Shown: positions 6,101-14,691 of the stretch, piece by piece | Layout: every line of letters starts with the position of its first letter | How positions within the stretch are numbered: position 1 is the first letter of the stretch | Origin: Cristatella mucedo | Taxonomy: Eukaryota; Bryozoa; Phylactolaemata; Cristatellidae | Assembly: GCA_009760855.2 (NCBI GenBank) | Contig: WPIO01000080.1 | Coordinates: forward strand, 1,152,501-1,167,500 | DNA length: 15,000 nucleotides | Direction of reading: 5' to 3' | The notes under the pieces: model-generated | The model's database searches: none | What the model was told of the DNA's origin: nothing | What the model saw: only the letters and a program-made list of their open reading frames with translations | Made by a program: the position numbers and the translations under genes

Positions 6101-7458
6101 GAACCTATCCAAACTAAACTACTCCCTCCCCCGCGACGCCCCGACGCGACCGACGAGCGGCGGCCATTTCGCTTTTTTTCGTTTAGTTTCGGCGCGAAAC
6201 GAGTCGGTCGTCGAACCGGGATTGTCTTCAACAGCGCGATGGCCGACTTCAGCAGGGTCGAGTCGATTGTCTTCAAGAAGCCAGTCAACTGGATCCGGCC
6301 CGGGGCTCAGCCGGCGTCAACGCTCGTTCCCGTGATCATCAACGATAGGTTCGACAGCGCGCTGGTGATGGGCGGAGGCATGGGCGGCTCTCAGGGAATA
6401 AGTGCCATGGCCTGGGTAATTGCGCCGCCGCCGCCGCCGCCGCCGCCGCCGGTTTCGTCCGCGCGAGCGACGGTTACGACCGTTAGCCGCCGTTATCAAG
6501 CATGAGCCGCTCAGCCACTTCTGAAGGGGCGAAGAGGTGGCGAGACCCATGGTTGATATATCTATGGGAGAGCGGACTCGAAGATGCCAGCTGCATCACT
6601 TGACGGGCGACTGGCGTCTTCGGAGCTGGCAGGCAGCAGAGGCTGAGTGCAGAGCCGCTACGTCGGGCATTTTGCAGGTCATCTTGCACGGTCTGCTACT
6701 GTCGCGGAAGGTTAATGCGAACGGTGACGTTAATTGGATTTCGCCTGCTGATGGAACGTTCGGCGAGAGGCTGTGGGCCCATCCGGTGCCGCCCGTCGAA
6801 GGCCGAGTGCTGGAGTTCTACGGAATCAACGAGGTGAGCCTCGTTCTCGGCGCGATCGCTCGCCCGCTCACTCCGCCCCGGATATGGAGGGGATCGGAGG
6901 GAGCGCGCGCCCCTTCGAACTCTGACCTTTTGCCGCAGCGTCTCGTCGGTGGCGCACTAAGGTCTCGCATGCGTCTCTGTCTGAAGCTCCGAGAGTCCTC
7001 GCGGCGGCGGCGGCGGCGGCCTCTCGGCGGCGGCTCCGCCGTCGCCGCCGCCGATCTGTCGATCGCTTGCTGCACGGCGTGCGGGCCGCTTTCTGTACGC
7101 GAGCTCCCGGCCGCCTCTACGCGGGCGACTACGGAAGCGGACGGGTCAGCTGAGGGGACTGGGTGCTTTCGCGTAAGACGAGGGGGCGGCACGAGACGCA
7201 TTTTGCGATCCCTTCCCCTCCAGCCCTTCCCCCTTCGCCGCCCACCGCGCACGCCAATGCTTGCTGCGTATGTTGTAGAGATATTTTCAAAACATGGCTC
7301 GGCTAGGCCACCGTCTAAGAGACGGCAGGGGTGATCGAAAAGTTGGATATCTATGGAAGACGAAGCTGGAGCAGTGGTACACCAACACGGAGTGGTACGC
7401 GAACCCCGACAAGCGGCCGTTTGCTCCGGGCTTATTTTGGGCGGGGCGCGTGGCCTGA
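3008..7458 (+). CDS. Gamma-glutamyltransferase (glutathione hydrolase) family gene, C-terminal half, six candidate exons
   Basis: Family members cleave gamma-glutamyl bonds, for example of glutathione, usually at the outer cell surface. They mature by autocleavage before a Thr at the start of the small subunit. Candidate exons are 3008-3157, 4558-4775, about 5226-5286, 6235-6415, 6678-6833 and 7279-7458, together about 310 residues. Colinear family landmarks are HRIVESLKF…LRTEIGDPKF; the nucleophile region ending CVSIASSIGL; ILTNDE then MADFS; NWIRPGAQPASTLVPVI; the oxyanion-type loop MGGSQGISAMA; and a C-terminal NPDKRPFAPG resembling the family's DPR…AAG tail. Phases agree at A-B (0/0), C-D (2/2), D-E (0/0) and E-F (0/0) but not at B-C. 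The missing Thr-Thr pair and the tail suggest a GGT7-like branch. The N-terminal half is not seen, and transcript data are lacking. Confidence 0.68.
3284..3404. repeat. 36-bp minisatellite, about 3.3 copies
   Basis: TATCGATCTG starts at 3284, 3320, 3356 and 3392, exactly 36 bases apart, and the units look identical. Each unit contains ATCGAT, TTGATCAA, CTATAG and ATGCAT, all perfect palindromes. It lies in the intron after exon A. Confidence 0.92.
3484..3556 (+). other. G-run tract, potential G-quadruplex
   Basis: The tract has at least nine runs of three or more G within about 73 bases (GGGAGGGGGCCGGGG, GGGGAGGGCGGGGGGGGGCGG, GGGG). It is on the plus strand inside the exon A-B intron of the GGT-like gene, so the nascent RNA would also carry it. 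Confidence 0.7.
3797..3810. promoter_or_regulatory. Palindromic nuclear-receptor-like site (IR0)
   Basis: AAGGTCATGACCTT is a perfect 14-bp palindrome. It is made of two AGGTCA half-sites inverted with no spacer, the idealised arrangement known as TREpal. Function is inferred only from the motif. Confidence 0.4.
3936..4012. promoter_or_regulatory. Tandem E-box array with 17-bp phasing
   Basis: CACATG at 3937 and CACGTG at 3952, 3969, 3986 and 4003, each followed by ACC, are spaced 15, 17, 17 and 17 bases apart. The third is GTCACGTGACC, matching the palindromic site class bound by USF/MiT-type bHLH-zip factors. A further CACGTG lies at about 4188. It is intronic, 0.55 kb before exon B. It may be simply a minisatellite whose unit contains an E-box. 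Confidence 0.5.
4369..4386. repeat. (GCC)n microsatellite
   Basis: Six GCC/CCG units in the exon A-B intron, followed by GC-rich inverted words (GGCGAGCGGCT, GCCGAGCGGCT). A similar run is at 3179-3193. Confidence 0.8.
4463..4504. repeat. 14-bp tandem repeat, three copies, before exon B
   Basis: CGCGTAGCTATA occurs at 4463, 4477 and 4491. It ends about 55 bases before the exon B acceptor, so it overlaps the region where a branch point would be expected. Confidence 0.85.
4558..4775 (+). CDS. GGT-like exon B (linker and nucleophile region)
   Basis: A strong acceptor (TCCTTTGTTTTTTGTGTCCAG) opens in phase 0 and gives 72 codons plus 2 nt before the donor AA/GTGAGC. The protein begins FLLETQGGRMAELDKGRIAP and ends GATDGVQTSAVDADG then LCVSIASSIGL. 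This aligns with the GGT stretch that contains the catalytic Thr, an S-x-V motif, and the S-x-I-N-L string. Counted back without gaps from the conserved Asp-Gly, the positions of the two nucleophile-site Thr residues hold Gly and Val. A Thr four residues earlier (GAT) could substitute only with a gap. Confidence 0.68.
4787..4875. repeat. 37-bp tandem repeat directly after the exon B donor
   Basis: CAAATGGCGGCTCTT starts at 4787, 4824 and 4861, exactly 37 bases apart. Units also contain a second ATGGCGGC or ATCGCGGC. The ATGGCGGC core resembles a YY1 site. The array begins 11 bases inside the intron. Confidence 0.88.
4876..5225. other. Intron B-C, pyrimidine-rich then unremarkable
   Basis: Bases 4876-5010 are rich in TCTTCC/CTGTCTG words. 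After that I see mixed sequence with no conserved coding signal. Overlapping short ORFs here show no family resemblance. Confidence 0.4.
5226..5286 (+). CDS. GGT-like exon C (short, tentative)
   Basis: The candidate reads GQRPGRFSIPTPILTNDE then I and AG/GTCTTA. It matches the family segment between the post-nucleophile Gly-Ser turn and the MxDFS motif (a GILLN-N-E-M type string). Its donor is phase 2, which joins in frame to exon D to give NDEI-S-AMADFS. The acceptor (GTTACAG/CA or CAG/GT) would need a phase 1 donor upstream, whereas exon B ends in phase 2. An unseen splice choice, a microexon or a one-base indel is therefore implied. Confidence 0.45.
5287..6234. other. Intron C-D, AT-rich then GC-rich
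   Basis: Bases 5370-5512 are strongly AT-rich, with repeated TTTCAATTAAT words. Bases 5513-6234 are GC-balanced to GC-rich. They contain an isolated T-arm-like hairpin at 5769-5785 (ACTGG-TTCGACT-CCAGT with an exact B-box GGTTCGACTCC). Short ORFs on both strands have no recognisable similarity. Confidence 0.4.
6235..6415 (+). CDS. GGT-like exon D (MADFS, PG-Q-P and Gly-Gly loop)
   Basis: The acceptor CGGGATTGTCTTCAACAG leads into one base plus 60 codons. Landmarks are MADFS (family MDDFS), NWIRPGAQPASTLVPVI (family F-I-x-PGK-x-PLSSM-x-PTI) and ALVMGGGMGGSQGISAMAW, whose GGSQ corresponds to the oxyanion Gly-Gly pair. The PLSS serines of active enzymes read PAST here, so one Ser is kept. The donor TGG/GTAATT is followed within a few bases by a long CCG repeat. 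ATG 6239 is most likely an internal Met, since the family aligns across it. Confidence 0.74.
6424..6451. repeat. (GCC)n microsatellite beside the exon D donor
   Basis: About nine GCC/CCG units begin eight bases after the donor GT at 6416. In the exon D frame they would encode a proline run if the intron were retained. Confidence 0.9.
6678..6833 (+). CDS. GGT-like exon E
   Basis: A clear acceptor (GGGCATTTTGCAG) and donor (GAG/GTGAGC) bound exactly 52 codons, phase 0 at both ends. The protein runs VILHGLLLSRKVNANGDVNW, then ISPADGTFGERLWAHPVPPV, then EGRVLEFYGINE. It matches the GGT helix after the Gly-Gly loop (A-x-VIL-x-L-L), the R-L-H-x-Q/P segment (here RLWAHP), and the V-E-x-E/F strand. 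GC at third codon positions is high, as in exons D and F. Confidence 0.7.
7000..7051. repeat. CGG run followed by GCC run (inverted pair)
   Basis: CGGCGGCGGCGGCGGCGGCC and, after CTCTCGGCGGCGGCT, CCGCCGTCGCCGCCGCCG are complementary triplet runs that can form a GC-rich hairpin in the exon E-F intron. Confidence 0.7.
7279..7458 (+). CDS. GGT-like exon F, terminal with stop TGA
   Basis: From the acceptor ATGTTGTAG, phase 0 gives 59 codons and TGA at 7456-7458. The start RYFQNMARLGHRLRDGR matches the family helix ending x-x-L-x-x-x-GH-x-V. The rest, KVGYLWKTKLEQWYTNTEWY then ANPDKRPFAPG, resembles the A-x-x-DPR-x-x-x-A-x-G terminus. Third positions are almost all G or C in this frame. Two other open frames overlap it (7331-7528 and 7353-7577) but lack that bias. 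The polypyrimidine tract is poor, so the exact start is uncertain. Confidence 0.58.
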   Translation, partial: RYFQNMARLGHRLRDGRGDRKVGYLWKTKLEQWYTNTEWYANPDKRPFAPGLFWAGRVA

Positions 7459-7819
7459 CCGCCGCGTGGCTACTCCCGACGCCGCTCAACCGCTGGACCG
7501 GAGCTGGCGTAGAGAGTCCTCTCGATGACCTTTCGGCACTCTCGGCCAGGCGGCGGCGGCAGCGGCGACCGCCGTGACGACCTACCGCCGGCCGACGCTG
7601 CCGCTTCTCACCTAAATCCGAGCGCTCTGACGGAAATGACGTAGCTCGGACCGCAGCGAGGCGCCATTAGCCGAGAGCTCGTAAAAGTCGGCTCGACGAC
7701 ATCAGGGGCCTTCGGTTTGCAGGCTCGGCGGGCTTCGCCGCGCCGAGGCGAACCGGAAGCGTGCTGGCGGAAGCCGACAAGCTGGAGTGGGCAAACCTCC
7801 GCTAGGAAAATATCTATAC

Positions 7820-7852
<33 letters not shown>

Positions 7853-7873
7853 TATACGTGTATGTGTAATAAA
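7459..7873 (+). terminator. Putative 3' UTR with AATAAA at 7868
   Basis: After the stop of exon F the DNA stays GC-rich to about 7800, then has an AT microsatellite (7818-7856). The first AATAAA I see is at 7868-7873. Whether the transcript ends there is inference; a GT-rich stretch (GTGTATGTGT) lies before the signal, not after it. The 286-bp repeat starts 28 bases further on. Confidence 0.3.
7818..7856. repeat. AT microsatellite
   Basis: (AT)n with one GTAT interruption. Confidence 0.85.
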
Positions 7874-7901
7874 AAACATTAGCTGATTTAACAGGCTCGT
7901 T

Positions 7902-8187
7902 TTTCTAGTGGCAGAAGACCCTTAACGGCAATCAAGCACAGCTTACAGTGGAAAATTAATTAAAAGGATCGCCCGCTACGAGCCTCAACCCAAGACCGAG
8001 GTCGTGGGTTAGAGTCCTGCAGCGAGCGATTCTTTTTAGTTATTTGATTTATTTTAGTTTATTTTTGTTTAATTTAATTTTAATCACTTATTTTATTTAC
8101 TCTCCTATTTTATTTATTTAAGAGCGAGCACCTGTATATACATGTATTTATATTTCGCTAGATACGGTCGGTTCGGAAAAGACTAAA
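7902..8187. repeat. 286-bp dispersed repeat, copy 2
   Basis: This is the second copy of the block at 91-376, offset by 7811 bases and in the same orientation. Its flanks are unrelated to the first copy: left is AT-microsatellite and spacer DNA ending ACAGGCTCGT, right is CCGCGACAGTTTTTATCGCG. Two copies in different contexts with edges that agree to the base define the unit. The apparent lack of differences suggests recent mobility or gene conversion, while both surrounding LINE relics are decayed. An AAAAAACATTA word occurs on both sides (7871-7881 and near 8246), but it does not abut the repeat, so I do not call it a target duplication. Confidence 0.9.
7962..8036 (+). other. 75-nt imperfect palindrome, second copy
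   Basis: This is the same palindrome as at 151-225, inside the second 286-bp repeat, with no differences seen in either arm. Its presence in both copies shows that it belongs to the mobile unit and not to the host sites. Confidence 0.6.
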
Positions 8188-8808
8188 CCGCGACAGTTTT
8201 TATCGCGCCTAGCGAATACTTTGCTAGATGCGATATGCACACACAAAAAACATTAAGCGCTCGTTTCGGCCATCCAGCACATCCGGGCACGTGTGCCCCC
8301 ACATCCGGGCACATCCGTGCACCTAAGTAAAAGTTCTCTTAGGGCGCTGTACAGTGGAGTTTTATACTATAGCGAATTATTTCGAAACAAGAGTGCTGCC
8401 CATATACTGTGCACGCGGCGTGACTAAACCGAAGAAGACGCGCATCCTGCCAAAGCCAATAACATTTACTAACATTAACTAACTATTAATAACTATTAAT
8501 TTACTAACATTTACTGCCCAAAAATGAGCGATAAAAAAGACAACAGCCGAGGCCTCTTTATTCAGCAGCAGTTGAACTCATTCGGTAGCAGTACTTAATT
8601 ACCGGCTTCTCCGAAGATGGTTTTCCCGAGAAAGAAAATCTTTTAATCCCACCGTTGACATAATGGCGAGATGGTTTTTCTCAGCATTTAACGATTGCGG
8701 TAGTTTTTATTTCATATTAAGTTATTTGGATTTGATCTAGAGCTAAACTGATCAAAATACGAACGCTAAGCGTGCCGCCGGTGAAGCAACTTCGCGCGAA
8801 AGTGATAT
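8188..8808. other. Spacer without recognisable gene
   Basis: Short direct words (CACATCCGGGCAC twice at about 8278-8312) and CTAACATTAACTAACTATTAAT-type duplications near 8464-8515 are the only structure seen. A 24-codon ORF at 8524-8598 has no similarity I know. Confidence 0.5.
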
Positions 8809-8930
8809 CATGATTTTACTCGCCATTAAATTGCATTTCTCTTTGCAGCAAATGTAAAGCGCCTAGAGAGAGATTAAGTTATCTGAGGGCGCTTTATCAA
8901 GTGCATTATTATTATTATATTATTATTATT
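8809..8930 (+). mobile_element. Solo 3' end of an L2-like element
   Basis: CATGATTTTACT…CATTAAATTGCATTT…TGCAGCAAATG and the terminal hairpin (8855-8896) align base for base, with about a dozen differences, with 1593-1690 of copy 1. An (ATT)n tail runs to about 8930. Only the last 120 bases are present, as expected for a severely 5'-truncated insertion. A SINE borrowing this tail is possible, but no tRNA head adjoins it. Confidence 0.85.
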
Positions 8931-9014
8931 TCACCACCATGTTGGCCCGCCCAATGAATTCGCTGTGCTTGATTGAATACGTGACTCATCGCCGCCTGGG
9001 TCACGCCCGATGAC

Positions 9015-9015
<1 letters not shown>

Positions 9016-9062
<47 letters not shown>

Positions 9063-9113
9063 TATATATATAATGTATATATATATATATATAATGTATA
9101 TATATATACATAA
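9016..9113. repeat. AT microsatellite
   Basis: About 98 bases of (AT)n with TAATGTAT interruptions. Confidence 0.92.
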
Positions 9114-9826
9114 GGAGCTTGTTCCATTCTTTGCAAGCCACAGTAGAAGACAATTCCTAATCCTGGATGAGGATCGGACATGATGGCAAGCTGTAGAAGC
9201 AGTCTTCTGAATGAAGCTTTTGAAATTTAGGTAGTTGTCGTAAACGACACATAAATTTCAAGCACGTGGTGATGGTCGCACAGCAGCATCACCTATTTGA
9301 AGAGCAAAGCCTTCTAATCCAGCTACACGCCTAGGGTGTCCTATGAGCAGCAGTTCAGTTTTATCGTCATTTAGCCTCAAGAAATTTTCCGACATCCAGG
9401 ATCGAATGTCGGCAAGGCAAGCATTCAGTTTCTCAGTTGCTGAAGCAGATTCCGACGGTTTAAATTACAAATACAATTGAGTATCGTCAGCATAGAAGTG
9501 ATACCCTATTCCATGGGCCTTAGTCACTGTTCCCAGAGGTTGAGTATAAATGACGAAGAGCAAGGGACCGATGACGGACCCTTGAGCGACACAGGTGACT
9601 GACTGGTCTTGTGAATGAGACCTGACCCCCACACGACACGGATTGAACACGGATCAGACAAGTACTATTTAACACACCCCAGTGCCTCTTCTGCCGGACC
9701 AATCGCTGTTCGAAATCGTTCCAGTAGGACATATCCTAATCGTCAAGTAGGACATCGTGATCAGTGGTTTCGAAGGCAGCTTATAGATCTAGCAGCGCTA
9801 GAGCAGTGATATTCCGTCATCGTTTC
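9114..9826 (-). pseudogene. RT fragment of a second L2/CR1-type family
   Basis: Reading the minus strand from about 9826, one finds LALLDL-stop-AAFETTDHDVLL (motif A, intact DNA across the site that is interrupted in copies 1 and 3). After that come IGPAEEALG, a degraded SYLSD block, [14 protein letters not shown] (motif B), [12 protein letters not shown] (motif C), LADIRSWMSENFLRLNDDKT and ELLLIGHPRR. Next is a KNLCVVYDNYLNF-like block and SFIQKTASTACHHV, with at least three stops and several frameshifts. It differs clearly from copy 1 (for example ENFLRLNDDKTELLLIG against VNFLKLNDDKTNLLVMA), so it is a separate subfamily. The AT microsatellite abuts its 3' end. Confidence 0.85.
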
Positions 9827-9866
9827 TGCATAGGATTCATCATTGGTAACACGGCCTTTGGGCTGA

Positions 9867-10013
9867 GGTCGCGCCTTCCCGCTCGCCGAGGGTCCTGTTC
9901 TCAAGCCGTACGTGGCAATTGAAAACGGCACCGACACAGTCGTTGTCAACGTGGCGGTGCTATTTGACGGCAGCGATGATGCCCTCGTGGTGATGTCGCG
10001 AAACAAACACTAA
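9867..10013 (+). CDS. Unassigned 48-codon open stretch (possible exon or gene fragment)
   Basis: Between TGA 9864-9866 and TAA 10011-10013 this frame reads GRAFPLAEGPVLKPYVAIEN, then GTDTVVVNVAVLFDGSDDAL, then VVMSRNKH. Composition and third-position GC look protein-like. However, there is no ATG at the start, no good acceptor, and no family I recognise. It lies just upstream of the minus-strand RT relic and is not part of it as far as I can tell. It may be chance. Confidence 0.2.
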   Translation, partial: GRAFPLAEGPVLKPYVAIENGTDTVVVNVAVLFDGSDDALVVMSRNKH

Positions 10014-10577
10014 AACGTGCAGGGACAAAATGCACAAGGTCAAACTGTGTAGGGTCAAAGCCAGGTCTCTCCTGACCGCTGGCTGGCGGACGGCAGAGAT
10101 GAGTGTAGCCCGAATTATTGTCGCGAATGGCACAAAACGCCAGCCGATGAGCAACACCACCAGTTTCTTCCTCCTACGCACGGAGCAGGGCGAAGCACGA
10201 CTCTCTTCGCCACCCACGCCCACCGGAGTCCCCGACTCCCTTGGCAAAAAAAACCACTAATCGCACGGCCCGGCTGCTTACCACATCGAGTGTCACAGCC
10301 CACTCATACAGCGATCAGGGGCAGTGTCATCAATTAACTAAAACCACAATGAGTGAGGCAGCTTTGTGGTCGGCGCACTCGGCAGCTGGTGGCCAAATAA
10401 TGAAGCTTGCCTCGGCGTTTCGCGCGCGGAACGAACGGCATTGCGGCGACTATGCGTCTCGGACGCCATTTCCGCTTCAGTAAACCTTGTGGTCCTTGTC
10501 CATGAACCGGGAGTCGCATGTAACATCCCGCGGCCACGGCAGCGGCAGGGCAGGGCTCCACTGGTTAATGTACAAAT
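10014..10577. other. Spacer without recognisable gene
   Basis: GC-balanced DNA. GGGTCAAA/AGGTCAAA words repeat near 10020-10062. Short ORFs on both strands show no family resemblance. Confidence 0.5.
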
Positions 10578-10581
10578 ACCT

Positions 10582-10631
<50 letters not shown>

Positions 10632-10656
10632 ATACATATATATATATATATATATA
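10578..10656. repeat. (TA)n microsatellite
   Basis: Two (TA)n runs separated by ACCTATACA. Confidence 0.95.
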
Positions 10657-11029
<373 letters not shown>

Positions 11030-11116
11030 GAACTCCATATTGTCTACCAGTCCGTTCGGTCGATTGCGTTGCTTCGTCGCGCTGCTAATTCTTTAATACT
11101 TGTTTACAATCACGCA

Positions 11117-11190
11117 ACTCCAAGGACGAACATTTCCGGGCTGTTTTTGGGGCGGGCTACTCCGAGGGCGAGCATTTCCGGGCTGTCTTG
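11117..11190. repeat. 42-bp direct duplication
   Basis: ACTCCAAGGACGAACATTTC… (11117) and ACTCCGAGGGCGAGCATTTC… (11159) repeat at 42 bases over about 30 matching positions. Confidence 0.75.
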
Positions 11191-11458
11191 AAAATACGGG
11201 ACGCAGGCGGTCAAAGACGGGAGGTGCTCTTCCATTTATTTTTTCGTTCGATTTACACGTGTATTTATCGCGTTAGAAAAATGGCCGAAGCAAATTGAAG
11301 CGGTAACGCGGCGTCGCTGAATCTGTTGAACTGGCTATCGATTGAGATGGATTTATTTGTTTGTGCCATCAAATGAAAAAATCTTAATAGTAATGAAAAA
11401 TGAGATAAGGAAATAATTATGAAAACATTAAGAAATTAAGTTATAATGTGGTGTCCGT

Positions 11459-11461
<3 letters not shown>
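11191..11461. other. AT-rich spacer
   Basis: Nothing recognisable; AT content increases toward 11450. Confidence 0.5.
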
Positions 11462-11504
<43 letters not shown>

Positions 11505-11524
11505 GAAGAGAGAGAGAAAGAAAG
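11462..11524. repeat. (GA)n polypurine tract
   Basis: About 40 bases of pure GA, then GGGGGAAGAGAGAGAGAAAG. Confidence 0.95.
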
Positions 11525-12000
11525 TGACTAAGCGAATCTGGTTGGAAGTGAATGCGAATCCAGGGCGGAATGCCGCGCGGCGGAAGCGGCGCGATGCCCA
11601 AGACCAGGCGCAAGTGGCGAAGCTTAATTTATGACGTAATAATGACGCCGCATCTCGTTCGGACTCGTTGCAGTAATACGTAACAAAGAGGCTTGGCTCC
11701 CTCACATAGCCTTTGTGAAGCACGTCGAACTGCGACGGCGGCAGCGACGACTTCGAGGCACAACAATCACAAATTTCACAGTAATCGCGACCGACCGGCG
11801 AGCCAACCAGGTACGTACTACAGGTCGGCTCGGTCGTGCCAGGAAAAGTTAAAAGTGGGTTCAACTTATCAGGGGCGTCACGTTCGTCACGTCGCGCAGC
11901 TCCGAGCTGCAGCTGCTTTCTGCAACGATGCTAAGTGAACAGTCTCTTCACCTGAGAATTTTTATACCCGGCGAGATCGCTCTGATCTGCTATGGATCTC
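11525..12000. other. GC-balanced island between GA and CT tracts
   Basis: It contains TGACGTAA (11632-11639, CRE-like), CGTCACGTTCGTCACGTCGCG near 11877, and a good donor-like AACCAG/GTACGTAC near 11809. This could be a promoter or first exon, but I recognise no protein. Confidence 0.3.
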
Positions 12001-12408
<408 letters not shown>

Positions 12409-12410
12409 AA

Positions 12411-12579
12411 TTATTAATTATTAATTTATTATTATTATATTTATTATTAATTATTAATCTAATTATTAATAATAATGCATTTTATAGTCACCACTCTTCT
12501 GCCTGTCTGTTCTCTGTTTCTGTCTGTCTTTTTGTCTCTTTATAACAATATTAATAATAATGCATTTTATAGTCACCAC
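12411..12579. repeat. ATT-rich tract with a 31-bp direct repeat
   Basis: TTA/ATT units run from 12411 to 12476. A 31-base word starting TATTAATAATAATGCATTTT is identical at 12464-12494 and 12549-12579, offset 85. Confidence 0.9.
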
Positions 12580-13121
12580 CACAAAGTCACTTCACATGCG
12601 TACTATTCACTATATGTGCTGTCTAGACAGAAAAGTATCTTTCTTAGAGGACTTTAAAATCTTCTTTCTCAATATATATATATATATATATGGTTTGGTT
12701 AGTAATTCAACCGTACATGTAATACGTTAGACTTAGAAATCGTAAATTTCAGAGAATCAGTAGCAGAAAGGTTAACCCTATCGACCTGCGAAACTGCCTT
12801 TACCAGAGAGCCTGCTCGCTGGTTCTGATGGCCTCAACCGGTCCTAGTTCTGGGTACTGCCGCTAACTGCCGCTTGCCATCCAAATATGTTGATTCTAAT
12901 GAAATGTTTTTGGAAAAACACTATTGTAAAACACATTTGTCGATGGAATGCTGCCTGCTCTGCTGCAAAAGTGGGCGCAGCAGCATATTTTTTGCAGAGA
13001 TGTAAGACGTAAGCGCTTAAGCATTGCAGAGCAAAGCTTTCGCTCAACGACACTTCGCAGATACGTAGCGCCTCTATGGAGGAGTTTGTGCGCCTTTTCT
13101 CTTAATAGTAAGAAAAGAAAT
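12580..13121. other. Spacer without recognisable gene
   Basis: A short (AT)n lies at 12671-12691. The rest is mixed sequence with no conserved coding signal on either strand. Confidence 0.5.
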
Positions 13122-13354
13122 AATAATAACAGACTTGATTAAGCGCCCTCGGAGAACTCTATCTCTTCCTTTGATGGCGCTTTACTTTGATGCAAAGGAA
13201 GCACAATCAAATGGTTAGTGGTAGCATACTCGATAAACAACATAAATAACATGGTTTGACATGGTTTGAGGAGTGACATGCACAGGGTCAGCATGTAAGT
13301 GCGGTTAGTAGCAACATGCACAGTGTCAGTATGTATAAGCATATAAAGGACGAA

Positions 13355-14527
13355 TCACAGCGACCCACTAAATGTCATAAACAGGTGAGTTTTTGATTTA
13401 TTTTTAAATGTGGTCAAGTCAGGGGAAGTCGTGACGCAAGTCGGGAGTGAGTTCCATGGCTTTGGGAGCATACGAACCAAATGCACGTTCTCCAAATGAT
13501 TTGAGGTTGTAAATTCCGAAAAGCGAGTGGTACGATGCTTAGCCTGATTGTGGAGTATATCTGATAGGCAGGCTGGAGCCCTAGAATGAAGGGACCTAAA
13601 AGTGAGCGACAAAGTTGCCTTTCAAGTTGCGTTGCTTCACTGGTTGCCCGTGCGGATCAGCGAAACGTGGTGTCACGTGTGCTGCGGCAACTGCGACGCT
13701 CACTACAGACAAGCCAACTGCAGAGTTTTGCACCAGCTGTGAGTGCCTGATTGCACAGGTCGGTAGACCAGCAAGCAGTGAGCTACAGAAGTCAAGACGG
13801 AATGTCACAAATGCGCGGACCAACTTAGATGCTGTATCCCTGTCTAAACAAGCCCGAATTTTAGCAATGTTTTGTAGCTGAAAGTAGGCAGACTTGAGAG
13901 TGGAGCTGACGTGGTCGTCTAACGAAAGGTCAGTTTGGAATATGACAACTAGATTGCGTGCAGATTCAACAGGAGATATGCTGACAGAGCCGATTTTGAG
14001 TCAGCCTTTCCAATCCAATACAATTCGTGCACGCACATTCAACAGAAGATATTCTGGCAGAGCCAATTTTGAGCGATAGCCTTTATAATTTCTTAATCAC
14101 ACTGGGTTTTCCCATAACTAGTAAGTTAGTTTTATCATCGTTTAGTTTCTGATAATGTGCTGCCATCCATGCACGGATGTCATCAATACATGCAGCAAGT
14201 GAGTTGAGAGAATTCGAGGTGTTCGAAGGCTGGGCGGGATCAAAGCAAAGGTACAACTGAGTGTCATCCGTATAGAAGTTAAAGCCTAGATTGTGCTCGG
14301 CAATCACATCAGCAAGAGGGAGAGTATAAACCTTGAAAGGAACCGGACCTAGCACGGGGCCCTGACGTATCCCATATTTCAGAGGTTCCTTCGGTGATTG
14401 ATGATCGATAATCGAAGATCACGTCTATACTCAGGAGTCTCCCACTGAGATAGGACCTGAACCATTGCAGAGAACTGCCATTAATGCCCAGGCGAGATGA
14501 GAGGCGCTTAAGAAGGACTTGGTGATC
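13355..14527 (-). pseudogene. RT C-terminal half of L2-like copy 3
   Basis: The minus strand reads [25 protein letters not shown], a frameshift near 14390, then GPVLGPVPFKVYTLPLADVI. Motif C has FYTDDTQLYL, so the YADD Ala is Thr. CIDDIRAWMAA and LNDDKTNLLVMGKP follow. A local tandem duplication (13964-14000 and 14037-14073, offset 73) then breaks the frame. The C-terminus (MSLTFRSLHSRAPACLSDIL … KTHLFMTFSGSL) ends with a stop at 13355. This supports the frameshift call at the end of copy 1. Confidence 0.85.
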
Positions 14528-14535
14528 GTATAGCC

Positions 14536-14622
<87 letters not shown>

Positions 14623-14691
14623 TATATACATATATATATAACAATGTATATTAATAATAATAATATATAATATATATATATATATATTATT
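14528..14691. repeat. AT-rich insert interrupting RT copy 3
   Basis: Two long (AT)n runs around TATGTATG, then CTATATACATAT and an ATTATTAATA-rich stretch. Its edges carry TATAGCC (14529-14535) and GGCTATA (14620-14626) as inverted words, so the first 100 bases form one large AT hairpin. It separates AFDTI from DHQVLL. Confidence 0.85.

Noticed and set aside
6537-7334. 265-codon ORF, plus strand, and 223-codon ORF 6818-7489, minus strand
   Set aside because: The plus ORF only overlaps exon E by sharing its frame; the rest is GC-rich intron with CGG runs. The minus ORF is the shadow of the same GC-rich DNA.
7331-7577. Alternative last exon in the two other open frames (IEKLDIYG… and EDEAGAVVHQHG…)
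   Set aside because: Weaker third-position GC and no acceptor that joins exon E in phase without a stop, except a very short one; the frame of 7279-7458 fits the family tail better.
8331-8352. Another L2 3' hairpin (AAGTTCTCTTAGGGCGCTGTAC)
   Set aside because: Resembles one arm only; no matching left arm or ATT tail, so similarity may be chance.
8524-8598. 24-codon ORF starting MSDKKDNSRG
   Set aside because: Too short, AT-rich surroundings, no family resemblance or splice context.
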